DNA of 64,000 bases from CBDFKF01 sp965248765 (GCA_965248765.1 CBDFKF010000003.1:434001-498000), one strand, 5' to 3'; numbered from the stretch's first letter, positions 1-9,154 are shown. Made by a program: numbers and translations. Notes: generated by a model from the letters alone, not told the origin.

Positions 1-137
1 TGCGTCCTCTGATTCGTAGGCTATTTCGACCGCTACGCCAGCGCTGGCGCTGGTAGATGACGACGAGGGCAGCAGGGACATGAGCGACAACGCGAAGCCC
101 GATTTATGGGTCGGCGAATGCGAGGGGATGTGCGGCG
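1..137. other. Left edge; no supportable gene
   Basis: A short plus-strand reading frame opens at ATG 80 and ends at the TGA at 140-142, giving a 20-residue peptide beginning MSDNAKPDLW. It could be the tail of a gene truncated by an earlier lesion, or the displaced start of the methyltransferase that follows. Nothing else can be supported here. Confidence 0.3.
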
Positions 138-1386
138 TATGACCGTCCGGTCCTCACCGGCGACGTGTTCAACCGCTTGGCCGAGCTGCCGGACGAGAGC
201 GTGCATTGCGCGGTCACGAGCCCGCCATACTTTGCCCTTCGGGATTACGGCGTCGAGGGTGCCATCGGCCTCGAGCCGACTTTCGACGAGCACCTCGAGG
301 TCATGGTCCGCGTGTTCCGCGAGGTCCGGCGCGTCCTGAGAAAAGACGGGACGCTCTGTCTCAACTACGGCGACGCCTACGCCGGTTCAACCAACGGACG
401 CTCGGCCGCCGACACGAAGGCTCTCGGCAAGGATGACCGCACCTTCCGCGACAAGCCGTTCTCGACCGTGGGCGGCGTGTTCAAGCCCAAGGACTTGATG
501 ATGATGCCCGGCAGGGTCGCGATGGCGCTTCAGGCGGACGGCTGCGACGTCGCCGCCGCCAGGGCGATCGATCGGGCGATGGAACGGATCGCTGAGGCCT
601 GCGGCGACGCCCCGATCCCCGACCGGGTGCGCGTGACGCTCGAAGCCCTTCGAGCCGAATATGCCGAAGCCAAGGGGCACTCGTGGTGGCTGCGCAGCAG
701 AGATCGTCTGGCACAAGCCGAATCCACGGCCGGAATCCGCGAAAGATCGGCCAACCAGCGCGCATGAGAAGGTCTATCTGCTCACCCGGAGCGCCCAGTA
801 CTTCTACGACGCCGAAGCGGTCCGTACCCCGGAGACCGGCGGCGCCCACGCTCGGCGCAAGGATGGGGAATACAAGCCCGCCAAGGGATCGGACCCGAGC
901 AACCGCCGCGCCGGGACGTGGAAGGAACGGTCAGTGAAAATGCCCGACGGCTGGGACACCGGCCCAGGCGCTCACGACAGTTTCCACTGGAAAGGTCGTG
1001 AAAAGGGCAAGCGAGCGCAGCCACCGCGCCATGAAGCGCACGGTCCGATGCACAATGGGCTTGCAGCGTTGGACGAAGTTCCCAAGGCCGAGCAACAGGC
1101 GAATGGCGCGAACCTCCGCAACGTCTGGACTATCGCGATCGAGCCTTTTGCTGGCGCTCATTTTGCCACCATGCCTACGGCCGCGGTCGAGCCCTGCATC
1201 AAGGCGGGCTGTCCGGCAGGTGGCGTGGTGCTGGACCCCTTCGCCGGCGCCGGCACCGTAGGTCTGGCCGCCGACCGCCTCGGCCGCGATGCGATCCTGA
1301 TCGAGATCAACCCCGAATATGCCGACATGGCACGCAACCGGATTGCCGATGACGCGGGCATGTTCGCGGAAGTGGCGGCAGAATGA
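138..1386 (+). pseudogene. Frameshifted site-specific DNA methyltransferase, phage-type
   Basis: This is an S-adenosylmethionine-dependent DNA amino-methyltransferase of the kind common in prophages. The first half, read from about 138 with GTG 165 as the only start, carries the catalytic motif TSPPY followed by FALRDYGV. The second half, in another frame, carries EIVWHKPNP, and near the C-terminus the SAM-binding motif DPFAGAGT and IEINPEY. TSPPY points to N4-cytosine rather than N6-adenine specificity (DPPY). The two halves join at about 695-702, where a single-base indel in ctgcgcagcagagatc moves WWLRS out of frame with EIVWHKPN. Apart from that lesion all motifs are present, so this is a recent pseudogene or a sequencing error. 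Its stop overlaps the next start (ATGA at 1383-1386), as in a phage operon. Confidence 0.8.
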
Positions 1387-1517
1387 GAGACGATCTGAGT
1401 GCCCTTGATTGGGCCAAGCTGGTGGTTGCCATTGTGGCTGTATTTGCCCCCATTTTAGCGGCGGGCATCCCGTTTGTTCACATGGTGTGGACGTTCTGGG
1501 CGGAGCTGCTGCTATGA
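1383..1517 (+). CDS. Small single-span membrane peptide (44 aa)
   Basis: The ATG at 1383 overlaps the methyltransferase stop (ATGA), and the TGA at 1515-1517 overlaps the ATG of the terminase fragment. The peptide begins MRDDLSALDWAKLVVAIVAV and continues with a hydrophobic stretch from about residue 12 to the C-terminus, broken only by a proline and a His-Met pair. It is probably a membrane peptide with a short charged N-terminus. The tight overlaps on both sides argue that it is translated. Small membrane proteins in phage clusters are often holins or superinfection-exclusion factors, but the sequence alone does not show such a role. Confidence 0.5.
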   Translation: MRDDLSALDWAKLVVAIVAVFAPILAAGIPFVHMVWTFWAELLL

Positions 1518-1890
1518 CGTGGATGACCGCCGGCGCCGACGTGCAGAAGGACCGCATCGAGGTCGATGTCTGGGCCTGGGGCCGCGGCCTCGAGAGCTGG
1601 CTGATCGAGCATATCGTCATCGAGGGCGGGCCCGAGCGGGCCGAACCCTGGGCCGAACTCGACCGGCTGCTCGGCCAAACCTGGCGCTATGAGAACGGCG
1701 CCGCGCTGGCGCTCACCAAGCTCGCCATCGACACCGGCTACGAGTCGACCGCGGTCTATGGCTGGGCGCGCCGCGCCGGCGTCGCGCAGGTGGCCCCGGT
1801 CAAGGGCGCCGACGGCTTCAACCGGTCGAGCCCGGTCTCGGGTCCGACCTATGTGGATGCGTCCGACGGTGGCAGGAGGCTGCGCCGCGG
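1514..1890 (+). pseudogene. Phage terminase large subunit (GpA family), internal fragment
   Basis: About 125 residues beginning MTWMTAGADVQKDRIEV and continuing WAWGRGLESW match the start of the nuclease half of GpA-type terminase large subunits, the enzyme that cuts and packages phage DNA. The ATPase half normally found upstream is absent: the reading frame opens directly at the nuclease domain, overlapping the stop of the 44-residue peptide. Homology ends after SGPTYVD and RRLRRG at about 1890. Beyond that point the frame stays open only by chance, running antisense to the pilR fragment. The piece is therefore truncated at both ends. It shows that a tailed-phage packaging module once lay here. 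Confidence 0.75.
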
Positions 1891-2203
1891 CAGTAAACAG
1901 CATGCCCGCCTCGATGCGCCCGTAGACGGTGAAGATCATTGCCTCGGCCGCCGGCACCGTGGCCCCGACGGCGGCGGCGAAACGGTTCGCCAGCAATGCC
2001 CGGCGCCAATCCGCGAGCACCCACGCACGCAACGCCAGGCCTTGGTCGGCATAACAGCCGATAGTCACCTCGAGCGCGCGTTCGAGCTCGAAGTCGGCAT
2101 CCAGCAAATCCGCGATCATGCGAAAGCAATCGACCCGCGCTTTGCGGCCGAACGCCAGCTTGGCGAGCCGCCTCTGGAAGGCGCGCGGCACAGCGGCGTT
2201 CAT
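1887..2203 (-). pseudogene. pilR: PilR-like type IVb pilus inner-membrane protein, N-terminal fragment
   Basis: The start ATG (2201-2203) overlaps the stop of the PilQ remnant (ATGA). The first ~100 residues include FGRKARVDCFRMIADLL and RALEVTIGCYADQ, resembling the cytoplasmic N-terminal domain of GspF/PilR platform proteins, which anchor the pilus motor in the inner membrane. Similarity ends at MLFTAAAQ, exactly where the oppositely oriented terminase fragment ends, so the membrane-spanning remainder is lost. The frame stays open to 1478, but that part is antisense to the terminase and not PilR. Assignment rests on position after PilQ and the residual motif pattern. Confidence 0.6.
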
Positions 2204-2806
2204 CGCACCCCGCCATCGACGACGGTGAGCGGCGCCGCGAGTTCCCGTTCCGTGCGCGCCCCCTTGATGAGCGCGTCGAACGGATCGACGGCGCCCTCAG
2301 CCACCAGGCGCCAAATCTTCGTGCCGATCGGTGTACCGCCCATCCCATCGCGCCACCAGGCCAAGGCGCCGAGCGGATTACAATCCCGCACGAAACCCAA
2401 ATACCTCTCGTCAGGCAGGATCATCTCGGCCACCGCCTGTTGGCCCGTGTAGCCGTTCCAGGCCGCCTCAGCCAGCGCGGGGCTCGCGCCGGAAGTTCAT
2501 GGCGCCGCCCCGGCGCCGGTGTCGATGAACTGCAGCACTTCGCGCGCCGTAGCGGCGGCGCGGATCTTCGAGACCATGCGGAAGGCCGGGTACACCCGGC
2601 AGAAATCCGTCAGCGTCTTGGCGAAGTGCTCCCTGGTTCCCGTGGGCCGCACCGCGCCTGAAATACGATAGTCCACCGGATCCTCGATCGTGACCAAATT
2701 AGGCTCGTTCCCCATCTCAACCATCTGCAAGTACAGCTTGCCACCGCCCGCGCGATCAGGGGCGGCCGTGCCCGCCTTGCGCCCCAAGAGGGCTCGTAAT
2801 TTTCAT
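2200..2806 (-). pseudogene. pilQ: PilQ-like secretion/pilus ATPase remnant
   Basis: This is a remnant of a GspE/PilQ-family ATPase that powers pilus assembly. The start (ATGA, 2803-2806) overlaps the pilP stop, but that frame closes after about 17 codons. The recognisable part lies in another frame: GGGKLYLQMVEMG followed by NLVTIEDPVDY (Walker B region), then MVSKIRAAATARE, where families normally have MVGEIRDAETA. An in-frame TGA at 2497-2499 splits off the C-terminal portion, which resumes GYTGQQAVAEMILPDE and ends GAVDPFDALIKG. The N-terminal domain and a normal Walker A are missing. Lesions in start frame, Walker A, the His/Asp-box segment and the internal stop show a non-functional gene. 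Confidence 0.7.
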
Positions 2807-3621
2807 GGCGTGGCCACCGCGCCCGGCGCCGGGCCATAAGGCAGCAACGCGTCCTCCACACCTGCTATCCACACCCCGGGCGGGCGGACGCCGATCCGCT
2901 CGATACGACCCCCGCCGGGCAGCGGATCGCCCACCCGCACGAACCACACGCCGCTGCCGTCGGTAACCCCGGCGCGCAGATCAGCCCCGCTGCCGATAAT
3001 CGAAAACCAGACAAAGGATGGCGGCGGCGGCAGCTTCGTCTCGCGGGGTCCCGTGGGCTGCGCGCCGGGCTCGGCCTCACCGGCCTCGCCACCCGCCGCC
3101 CCGCCGGTCAAACGGGACAACAGCACAGGCGCCGTCCCCGGCGCGTCCGCCTCGGCGGCGGCCGGCTCCGCCTTCTCGCCCGGCGGCGCCCAAAGCTCCT
3201 CGAGCCTCGCATCCATCTGATAGACATCGGCAATCACCTTCTGGCGCCCATGGCACAGCTTCAGCATCTCACGCTCGATCGCGAGTGCCGCCAACGCGTC
3301 ATCCTCGTCGGCCGCATCCGCCAACAGCCCCGTCAGGACGTCACGCGGACAGGCAGGGATGCCGTCCGAACCCGACACAGCCTCCGGCGCCTCCACGCCA
3401 TCCTCCAACTGTCCGAGAAGCCGGCTTGCGCCGGGCGAGGGCGCCTGCGGCGCCGCTGCCGGCGCAGGCTCACTTGCCGGCGGGAGAACCGGCAACAGCG
3501 CCTCCTGAGCCAACAACTCGCCGGCAGACAGCGTCGCCACGGCCAGCGTCAGACAGAGGCCGGCACGAGCCGCGGCGCCGCAGGCCCAGGAAACAGCCCG
3601 GATCATTGCGACAGCGTCCAA
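2803..3621 (-). CDS. pilP: PilP-like type IVb pilus biogenesis protein
   Basis: The 272-residue protein has a hydrophobic N-terminal stretch (about residues 12-38, ending near LLAQEA), consistent with a signal peptide or anchor. An Ala/Pro/Gly-rich linker follows. A compact C-terminal segment contains GVWFVRVGDPLPGGGRI and ERIGVRP, resembling the C-terminal fold of PilP/GspC-like proteins in which a short beta-rich domain is built around a G-D-x-L-P-G-G motif. It starts 19 bases inside the gene above and overlaps the pilQ start, so it sits within the pil operon. PilP proteins of this type are periplasmic linkers of the pilus platform. The reading frame is intact although its neighbours are broken. 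Confidence 0.6.
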   Translation of the reverse strand: MDAVAMIRAVSWACGAAARAGLCLTLAVATLSAGELLAQEALLPVLPPASEPAPAAAPQAPSPGASRLLGQLEDGVEAPEAVSGSDGIPACPRDVLTGLLADAADEDDALAALAIEREMLKLCHGRQKVIADVYQMDARLEELWAPPGEKAEPAAAEADAPGTAPVLLSRLTGGAAGGEAGEAEPGAQPTGPRETKLPPPPSFVWFSIIGSGADLRAGVTDGSGVWFVRVGDPLPGGGRIERIGVRPPGVWIAGVEDALLPYGPAPGAVATP

Positions 3622-4811
3622 CCGACATGGGCGGCAAGCTCGTCCCAGGGATAGGCGTTCGTGCGGTCGATCCCTTCAAGGTTGACGTGCAGCCGTCCGC
3701 GCGACCACCACCACGTGCCGGGCACATCTTCCCCGTCCGTGGTCCGGGCAACGAGCTGGCCGCCCTCAGCGAACCCGAACGCCACCCGCTCGCGCTCCAG
3801 GAAGGGCAGCACCACGTCCTCGCCGCGTCCGACGACCCAGTCCATCATCTGCATCGCCGCGTAGCGCTCGCCGGTGGCAAGAAAGGGCAGCGCAAACCCC
3901 AGGAAGTAGGTGCGCTTCTCCGGCAAGTGCTCGTATTGAAGGTTGAGTTTCTTCCCGTCGCCCGAGGCGACGAGATAGCCGATATCCTCAATCGCGCCGT
4001 CGGCGTTAAGCCGCCACAACTCATCGCGCTCCGGATTGAGCACGAGCACGAATCGTGGCCCGGTGAAATCAACCAGCACCCGGCCATCGTTCTCAATCAG
4101 GAATTGCTTCAGCGCCGCCGCCGGAAAGGTCGGCCCACCGTCCGCTGCCCCCATGCCGGTGCCGCCAGGCGTTGGCGGTTCCGAACCCATGAGCCCGCGA
4201 AGCGGCGCATCGGGGTCCTGAACCATGAGTTTATCGAAACGCTTGGCGGTCTGCTTCTCGTTGATCGGCAGGTCGGCGGGAAGAGCCAGCTTCGGGCAAG
4301 CATCCTTCAACACCCGTGGCCAGCTATCTTGGACCCAGCCGACCGCCGCATGGTACCAAGCCATTGTCTTCCGATCCCAAAATTCGTCGTGCACCATCCC
4401 GGTTTGAGGGTTGTAAAAGATCGGCCTGTGACGCTTCTTCTCGGCCGGATCAGGCTTTTTGCCCACCTTGTATTGGTTGTAGAGAGCACGGTACCGATCG
4501 GACTTCGCCATCCGCCAACGCTCATTGATGGCCTGATATCGGCCCCGCACACGTTGGCACGTATGGATATCGCCGTTCGGGTCATGATAGTGCGCCCAGA
4601 CAAACTTACGATCCGACGCGCGCCTAGCAAGAGGTCTCTGCAGCACCCAAACCCGCCCGGTAAGCAATTCTTCAAAGAACTCCGGGCCATGGGAACTGTA
4701 GTTCTGGTACCGAACATTATCTTTTGCCTTAGTGCTGGCGCTCCATGTCATCGCAAAAGCAGCCATCAAACATACGGCGGCAACCGTTGCCGTCCTTGTG
4801 GCTATCATCAT
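3603..4811 (-). CDS. Exported protein of unknown function (Y) inside the pil operon
   Basis: The 402-residue protein begins MMIATRTATVAAVCLMAAFA, a typical signal peptide with probable cleavage after about residue 28. The mature part is rich in Trp, Tyr and Arg in its first half (FVWAHYHDPNGD, AWYHAAVGWVQDSW). A short Gly-rich linker near residue 215 precedes a second domain with RVLVDFTGPRFVLVLNP, GYLVASGDGKK and the C-terminal GTWWWSRGRLHVNLEGI. I do not recognise the family. It lies between X and pilP in one transcription unit and overlaps pilP by 19 bases, which suggests a periplasmic role tied to the pilus. The frame is uninterrupted. Confidence 0.7.
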   Translation of the reverse strand: MMIATRTATVAAVCLMAAFAMTWSASTKAKDNVRYQNYSSHGPEFFEELLTGRVWVLQRPLARRASDRKFVWAHYHDPNGDIHTCQRVRGRYQAINERWRMAKSDRYRALYNQYKVGKKPDPAEKKRHRPIFYNPQTGMVHDEFWDRKTMAWYHAAVGWVQDSWPRVLKDACPKLALPADLPINEKQTAKRFDKLMVQDPDAPLRGLMGSEPPTPGGTGMGAADGGPTFPAAALKQFLIENDGRVLVDFTGPRFVLVLNPERDELWRLNADGAIEDIGYLVASGDGKKLNLQYEHLPEKRTYFLGFALPFLATGERYAAMQMMDWVVGRGEDVVLPFLERERVAFGFAEGGQLVARTTDGEDVPGTWWWSRGRLHVNLEGIDRTNAYPWDELAAHVGWTLSQ

Positions 4812-4876
4812 CCGGTCCTTGCTCCTTCAGCCACACTCTGCATGCTAGACTATCCCCCTCGTTAGTCCCCTGAACT

Positions 4877-6106
4877 TTAAGCTCCACCACCGCCCTCTGG
4901 ACATACTGTGGGGCCGGGGGAGTGGCTGGGCCCACAGCCCCCACAAGGCGCGGGGCCGCTTGGCCCCGAACCGGGCCCCGGACCGGGCCCCGGATTGGGC
5001 CCCGCGGCGGTCACGCAGGTATCGGCGTCAAGCACCCAGTTGGTGTAGCCGATGTTGATTATGGGCTGCATATCCCACGCGAACTGAGTCGAACGCTCGA
5101 TCCTCGTACGCTGCAATGTAATGGAACCGGTTTGCCCCGCTGGGCAACTCTCGGCACTTGCCTCCGTAAAACTGTTCTCGAGGATCGCCGGCGTCGGCGT
5201 CACCGGCGCCAGCCCCGTCCAGCAACTCGACGAGACGAACTGCGGCGCACCCAGCGTTGTGCCACCCGCCGTCACGGTCTTCAGGCGCCGCCAGATATCA
5301 CGCCCCTCCATCGTGCGGTTGTGCGGCGGGCCCGCGAACCAGGAACAGACATTGCTATAGTGCTCCCACTCACTGTAGTCGGTCCGGCAGGCATCAATGA
5401 AGACCTGCCAAGGGCCGTTAACCGGCGCGCCGACGTCATCGCCGCGGGCGTTGCGATCCTGGCTCACCTCGCGGATCATCGTCCGCCCGGCGCCGTGGCT
5501 GCCAGACGGGCAGGCATCGAGCCGGCGCTCGCGGGTAACGCGGGCAGTTATCTGCCCGTAGGGGTCGGGCACGAGGCCGGCAAGGGCGGCCCGTCCCTCC
5601 GGCAAGGCGCCGCCGAACGACGCAGCCGACAAACAGGCGGCCAGAGCCACGTCGGCACGGCCCACCGCACCCTCCGCCACCCCGCCCTCGAGCCAGTGCA
5701 GCACCGGCGGCCGGCCGCCGACCCCGTCCGAGCCGTAGGTATGCGGCGCCGCATGAACCGCCCGGTGATCGGTGCCAACCCCCTTGAGGGTTTCCGGCTC
5801 CAAATATACCAGCAGAGTGTCGTCGCAGTACCGCGCCCGGACGCCGCGGGTCGTTCACGAATCGAGCCATCTTGTCGCCGCCGGCGGCACCGCCCCCGTC
5901 CACACGGTGGCCGCGGTCGATTCGTCGCGAATGAAGTTCTCGAGATGGCGGTAGGCGACATCAACCGCCCGGGCGTGCGCCAAGCTCTCCTGGCGATAAA
6001 CCGCCGCCGATCCCTCTTCTCGTGCTCCTGCCGGCGTGGCCGCGAACAGCGCGACGACGCAAACGACCCCCAGCAGCCAACTGGCGTAACGGCTAAAGTG
6101 CTTCAT
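4877..6106 (-). pseudogene. Cysteine-containing exported protein (X) with an in-frame TGA
   Basis: The ATG at 6106 opens a signal peptide (MKHFSRYASWLLGVVCVVAL, cleaved near AGA-RE). The frame stops at TGA 5855-5857, but the same frame continues with convincing coding sequence (RYCDDTLLVYLEPETLKGVG). Without the stop the protein would be about 409 residues. The C-terminal half has spaced cysteines, CPAGQTGSITLQRTRIE and TNWVLDADTC, then a Gly/Pro repeat tail (PGPGPGPGSGP) and a final Cys-rich end. The CPAGQTG...W...C pattern is reminiscent of tip or minor-pilin-like C-termini, but I cannot assign a family. Its start lies inside the pilO stop region (14-base overlap). The single TGA suggests recent inactivation. 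Confidence 0.6.
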
Positions 6107-7319
6107 TCTTTCCTCCCATCAGTTCCTCAAACCGGGATTCCAACATCGATACCGGCGCCACCGGCCGGCCCTCGAGACGCCACCCGCCCTCCACCGCGCG
6201 GACGAGCTCGACGATCTCCAAAGCGGCGATCTCCGCGGCGTCGTCCGCGATCGGACCCAGCGCATCCTCGCTCTCGATGCGCACCATCCAGGTGCCGTCC
6301 TGCGCGCGCGCATACTTGATCTGCGCCCCGTGCACGCCGAAGCGGCGGTCCACCGCCCGGCGAAACGCCAGGAACGGCGGAGCAGGCGGAACCTCAGTCG
6401 TCAGCACGGGCCCGAGCAGCAGCAGGCCCCAGGCCCGCCCGCCCGTGACCGCAGCCGCATACCAGCCCGAAAGATGGCGCTCGGCGATCTGCCGGTGCAG
6501 CGGTTCGGCATGCCCCGCCTTGAGCCGCCAGCGCACCAGTAGCACCGCACGGTCCGTGACCTCCGGGCGCAGCGCCGTCAGCGCGGGATCCGCAAACCGC
6601 GCCGCACACGACAGCCGCTCGATCTCCCACGCCGCCAAATAAGGCGGCTGCTCCCGCAACACCCGCCGGCAGGCCTCGATCAGCACCACACTGTCAACGG
6701 CCGCGCTAACCCGGGGCGGGGGCGCTTCCGCGACCACCGGCGCGAGCGGTCCCATCACCAAACTCGTGATCTCATCCCAATAAACCCAGCCCAGCCCCGC
6801 GCCAAACAGGCTCAGTCCGACGATGACCGACGCCGCTATCCCGCCCGCGGTGAACCGCACCGCCAGCGCCGGCTTCAGCACCATCTCCGGCTCGATCGCA
6901 AGCGCCGCCGGATCGATCTCCCGAGCGCCCTCGACCAAACCAGGCGTTGCATAGAGCGACCAACCCAGTGCCCGCGCGCGGCCAAACGCCGCCAGAGCCG
7001 ACCCGCGGTCCCCGAACACCTCATCGCCATCGGCGAGAACCGCGCCGTTGCGCGCCTTCACGAGCGCATACCTGACCGCGGCGTCGTCCGCGACCAGCGC
7101 CATCCAAAAGTCTTCCTTGATGTGACGCACCAGAGCCGGCACCCCGTCGGGCTTCTCGCCGCCGGCCGACTCGTCGGCCGCCGCATAGCCCGTTTGCGCG
7201 CCCCAATGTACGATCCAAGGGCCGAATTTGCGCGCATCGGCCGCGCTGGCCAGCGCGCCGCCGCGATCGAGCCAGAACAACCCGGCCGCAAACCTCCGTC
7301 CCTTGATCTCCAGGACCTG
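6093..7319 (-). pseudogene. pilO: PilO-like type IVb pilus protein, 5' end lost
   Basis: The frame is open from 7319 and begins QVLEIKGRRFAAGLFW, the characteristic beginning of the R64/toxin-coregulated type PilO accessory protein. There is no ATG or GTG: a TAA at 7320-7322 precedes it, and only CTG 7313 or TTG 7280 could start it. The natural first few residues therefore appear lost at the junction with the plus-strand fragment beyond 7320. One membrane span lies at about residues 155-177 (ASVIVGLSLFGAGLGWVYW), splitting a cytoplasmic N-domain from a periplasmic C-domain, as in PilO. It is the first gene of the minus-strand pil operon. Confidence 0.6.
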
Positions 7320-7593
7320 TTACGACATTAACGACGACGGCGCGCCCGAGCTGTTCGTCTACCTCGGGCTGGGGACCTGGACATGCGGATCGGCCGGTTG
7401 CGAGCTCCTCATCTTCGAGGGCCCGCCGGGCGCGCGAACGGAGTTCTCCGGGATGGCCTCGGGCGATACCCTACGCGTATGGATCAACCCGGAGACCGGC
7501 CACAAGACGGGCTACGCGCACATGGCTGGCCTGCGCTGGACCGGTACCGATTACGAGTGGTTCTGCTACCGTCGGTGCTTCCCGCGCTGCTAG
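7320..7593 (+). pseudogene. C-terminal fragment of a secreted repeat-type protein
   Basis: About 90 residues read CYDINDDGAPELFVYL, then WTCGSAGCELLIFEG, ending WFCYRRCFPRC. The pattern D-x-N-x-D-G-x-x-E-L followed by CGSAGC matches the terminal portion of exported proteins with an FG-GAP/VCBS-like calcium-binding element. Homology begins abruptly at the breakpoint with pilO at about 7316-7322. The upstream open frame (from 7228) is antisense to pilO. The 5' part of the gene has been replaced by the pil block. Confidence 0.5.
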
Positions 7594-7647
7594 CCTCGGC
7601 CGCGATGCGAGGTCGGGACGGATAGGACCGGCGGCGGCCCCGCGCCG

Positions 7648-8196
7648 CTACTCGGCGAACTTGATGAGCCGGCCTTGGACGGTGCGCTCGACGACACCGC
7701 CGACGATGCGGCGGAAGTCGAGCGCCATGCCGCTCGGCGAGAGCGTGCGCTCGTAAACCTGCATCGTGTAGGCGCCGTCGGCGGCGATCGTGAGCACGCT
7801 CATGCTCAGCGTGTGCTCGCGGATGTGGGCCCAGGCAAAGGCACCTCCGTCCATCGGATCGCCGTTGGCCTCGCCGCGGAAGACGCCAGCCCGACCGGTG
7901 CCGACAAAGCGCATACGGCTGGATTTGCGCACCTCGGTCGGGTTCTCGGGATCGCCCTTCTGGTGCAGGATGGTGGTCCAAGCGATGTCGAAGCCGCTGC
8001 CCGACGGCCGGATCGTCACGTCGAGGTCGCGCATCGTGACCGCAAAGGTGACGCTGACCGTGCTCTCCGAGATGGCGCTTCCCTGCCAGGTGCCGGCGAA
8101 GGCCTGAATCGAGAGGTCGCGAGTCTGCGCCGCCGCCGTCCCGCCAAGCCAGAGCGCCACCAAGCCCGCCGCCAGCGCGGTCATCACCTTTGTCAT
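7648..8196 (-). CDS. Exported protein of unknown function
   Basis: The 182-residue protein has a clear signal peptide (MTKVMTALAAGLVALWLGGTAAAQ, cleavage after AAA-Q). The mature part begins with FAGTWQGSAISES, a lipocalin-like opening, and is beta-rich with regularly alternating hydrophobic residues. This fits a small periplasmic beta-barrel, but I see no diagnostic ligand motif. It is followed by nothing on the same strand and lies 15 bases downstream of hemF. A possible shared transcript with hemF is inferred from spacing only. Confidence 0.75.
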   Translation of the reverse strand: MTKVMTALAAGLVALWLGGTAAAQTRDLSIQAFAGTWQGSAISESTVSVTFAVTMRDLDVTIRPSGSGFDIAWTTILHQKGDPENPTEVRKSSRMRFVGTGRAGVFRGEANGDPMDGGAFAWAHIREHTLSMSVLTIAADGAYTMQVYERTLSPSGMALDFRRIVGGVVERTVQGRLIKFAE

Positions 8197-8210
8197 TACC
8201 TTCGTACTCC

Positions 8211-9083
8211 TCAGGGCCAGCTTACGAGCGGCGGCAGGGACATCAGGATAGCCTCCGGGTTGCCCCCGGTCTTGAGGCCGAACTGGGTGCCGCGGTCATA
8301 GAGCAGGTTGAACTCGACGTAGCGGCCGCGGCGTTGGAGCTGATGGGCGCGCTCGGCCTCGGTCCAGCCCTCGTTCATCCGCCGCCGTACAATCTCAGGG
8401 TACACATCCAAGAAAGCTATTCCCACATCGCGGGTGAAGGCGAAGTCTTTCTCCCCGTCCCCGGTGTCAAGATTGTCAAAGAAGATGCCGCCGATGCCCC
8501 GCGCCTCGTTGCGGTGGGGCAGGAAGAAGTACTCATCGCACCAGGCCTTGAACCGCGCGTAGTAGGCGCCGTCGTGGCGGTCGCAGGCGGCCTTCAGCGC
8601 CCCATGGAAGGTCGCGGTCTCGGCGGCGTCCGGATAGATCGGTGTGAGATCGGCGCCGCCGCCGAACCAGCTCACGCTCGTCGCGATGTGGCGGGTATTC
8701 ATGTGAGCCGCCGGGACGAGCGGTGAGCGCATGTGGGCAACGATGGAGACACCGCTCGCCCAAAAGCGCGGATCATCCGCCGCACCGGGCATGCGATCAC
8801 GGTACTCCGCCGAGAATTCGCCGAACACGGTCGAGACGTTCACGCCCACCTTTTCGAATACCCGCCCGTGCATCAGAGCCATGACGCCGCCGCCGCCGCC
8901 GGGCCGCGTCCAGGCCGTGCGCTCGAAGCGCCCCGGGGCGTACGTGGGCGCGTCCGCGCCTGCGTATTCGTCCTCGATCGCCTCGAAGGCAGCACAGAGC
9001 CCATCGCGCAGCTCGGCAAACCAGGCGGCCGCCCGCTCCTGCAACGGGCCGACCTCGCTCGCGGCGGGGCGGATACTGGACAT
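8211..9083 (-). CDS. hemF: Coproporphyrinogen III oxidase, aerobic
   Basis: HemF oxidatively decarboxylates coproporphyrinogen III to protoporphyrinogen IX with O2 in the cytoplasm. The family signature WFGGGADLTPIYP is at residues 139-151, preceded by VNVSTVFGEF (81-90) and the conserved HMNTR (127-131). The start ATG 9083 gives 290 residues, the usual length; the longer upstream frame is low-complexity and antisense to petA. It is divergently placed 71 bases from petA, so heme supply and the heme-containing bc1 complex could share regulation. That link is inferred. Confidence 0.95.
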   Translation of the reverse strand: MSSIRPAASEVGPLQERAAAWFAELRDGLCAAFEAIEDEYAGADAPTYAPGRFERTAWTRPGGGGGVMALMHGRVFEKVGVNVSTVFGEFSAEYRDRMPGAADDPRFWASGVSIVAHMRSPLVPAAHMNTRHIATSVSWFGGGADLTPIYPDAAETATFHGALKAACDRHDGAYYARFKAWCDEYFFLPHRNEARGIGGIFFDNLDTGDGEKDFAFTRDVGIAFLDVYPEIVRRRMNEGWTEAERAHQLQRRGRYVEFNLLYDRGTQFGLKTGGNPEAILMSLPPLVSWP

Positions 9084-9154
9084 CGCCCGGATTATGGGGA
9101 AAATGGCGCGCGCGTTCACGAAAACTTGTGCATCGCACCCTTCAAGGGGACTCC

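Noticed and set aside
1409..2452. One long plus-strand gene covering the terminase and beyond
   Set aside because: Only the first ~125 residues show terminase sequence. After about 1890 the frame is antisense to pilR and pilQ and has no family pattern.
3018..4865. 615-residue plus-strand ORF
   Set aside because: Pro/Arg-rich, with no family pattern, and exactly antisense to pilP and protein Y, which have signal peptides and pil-operon overlaps.
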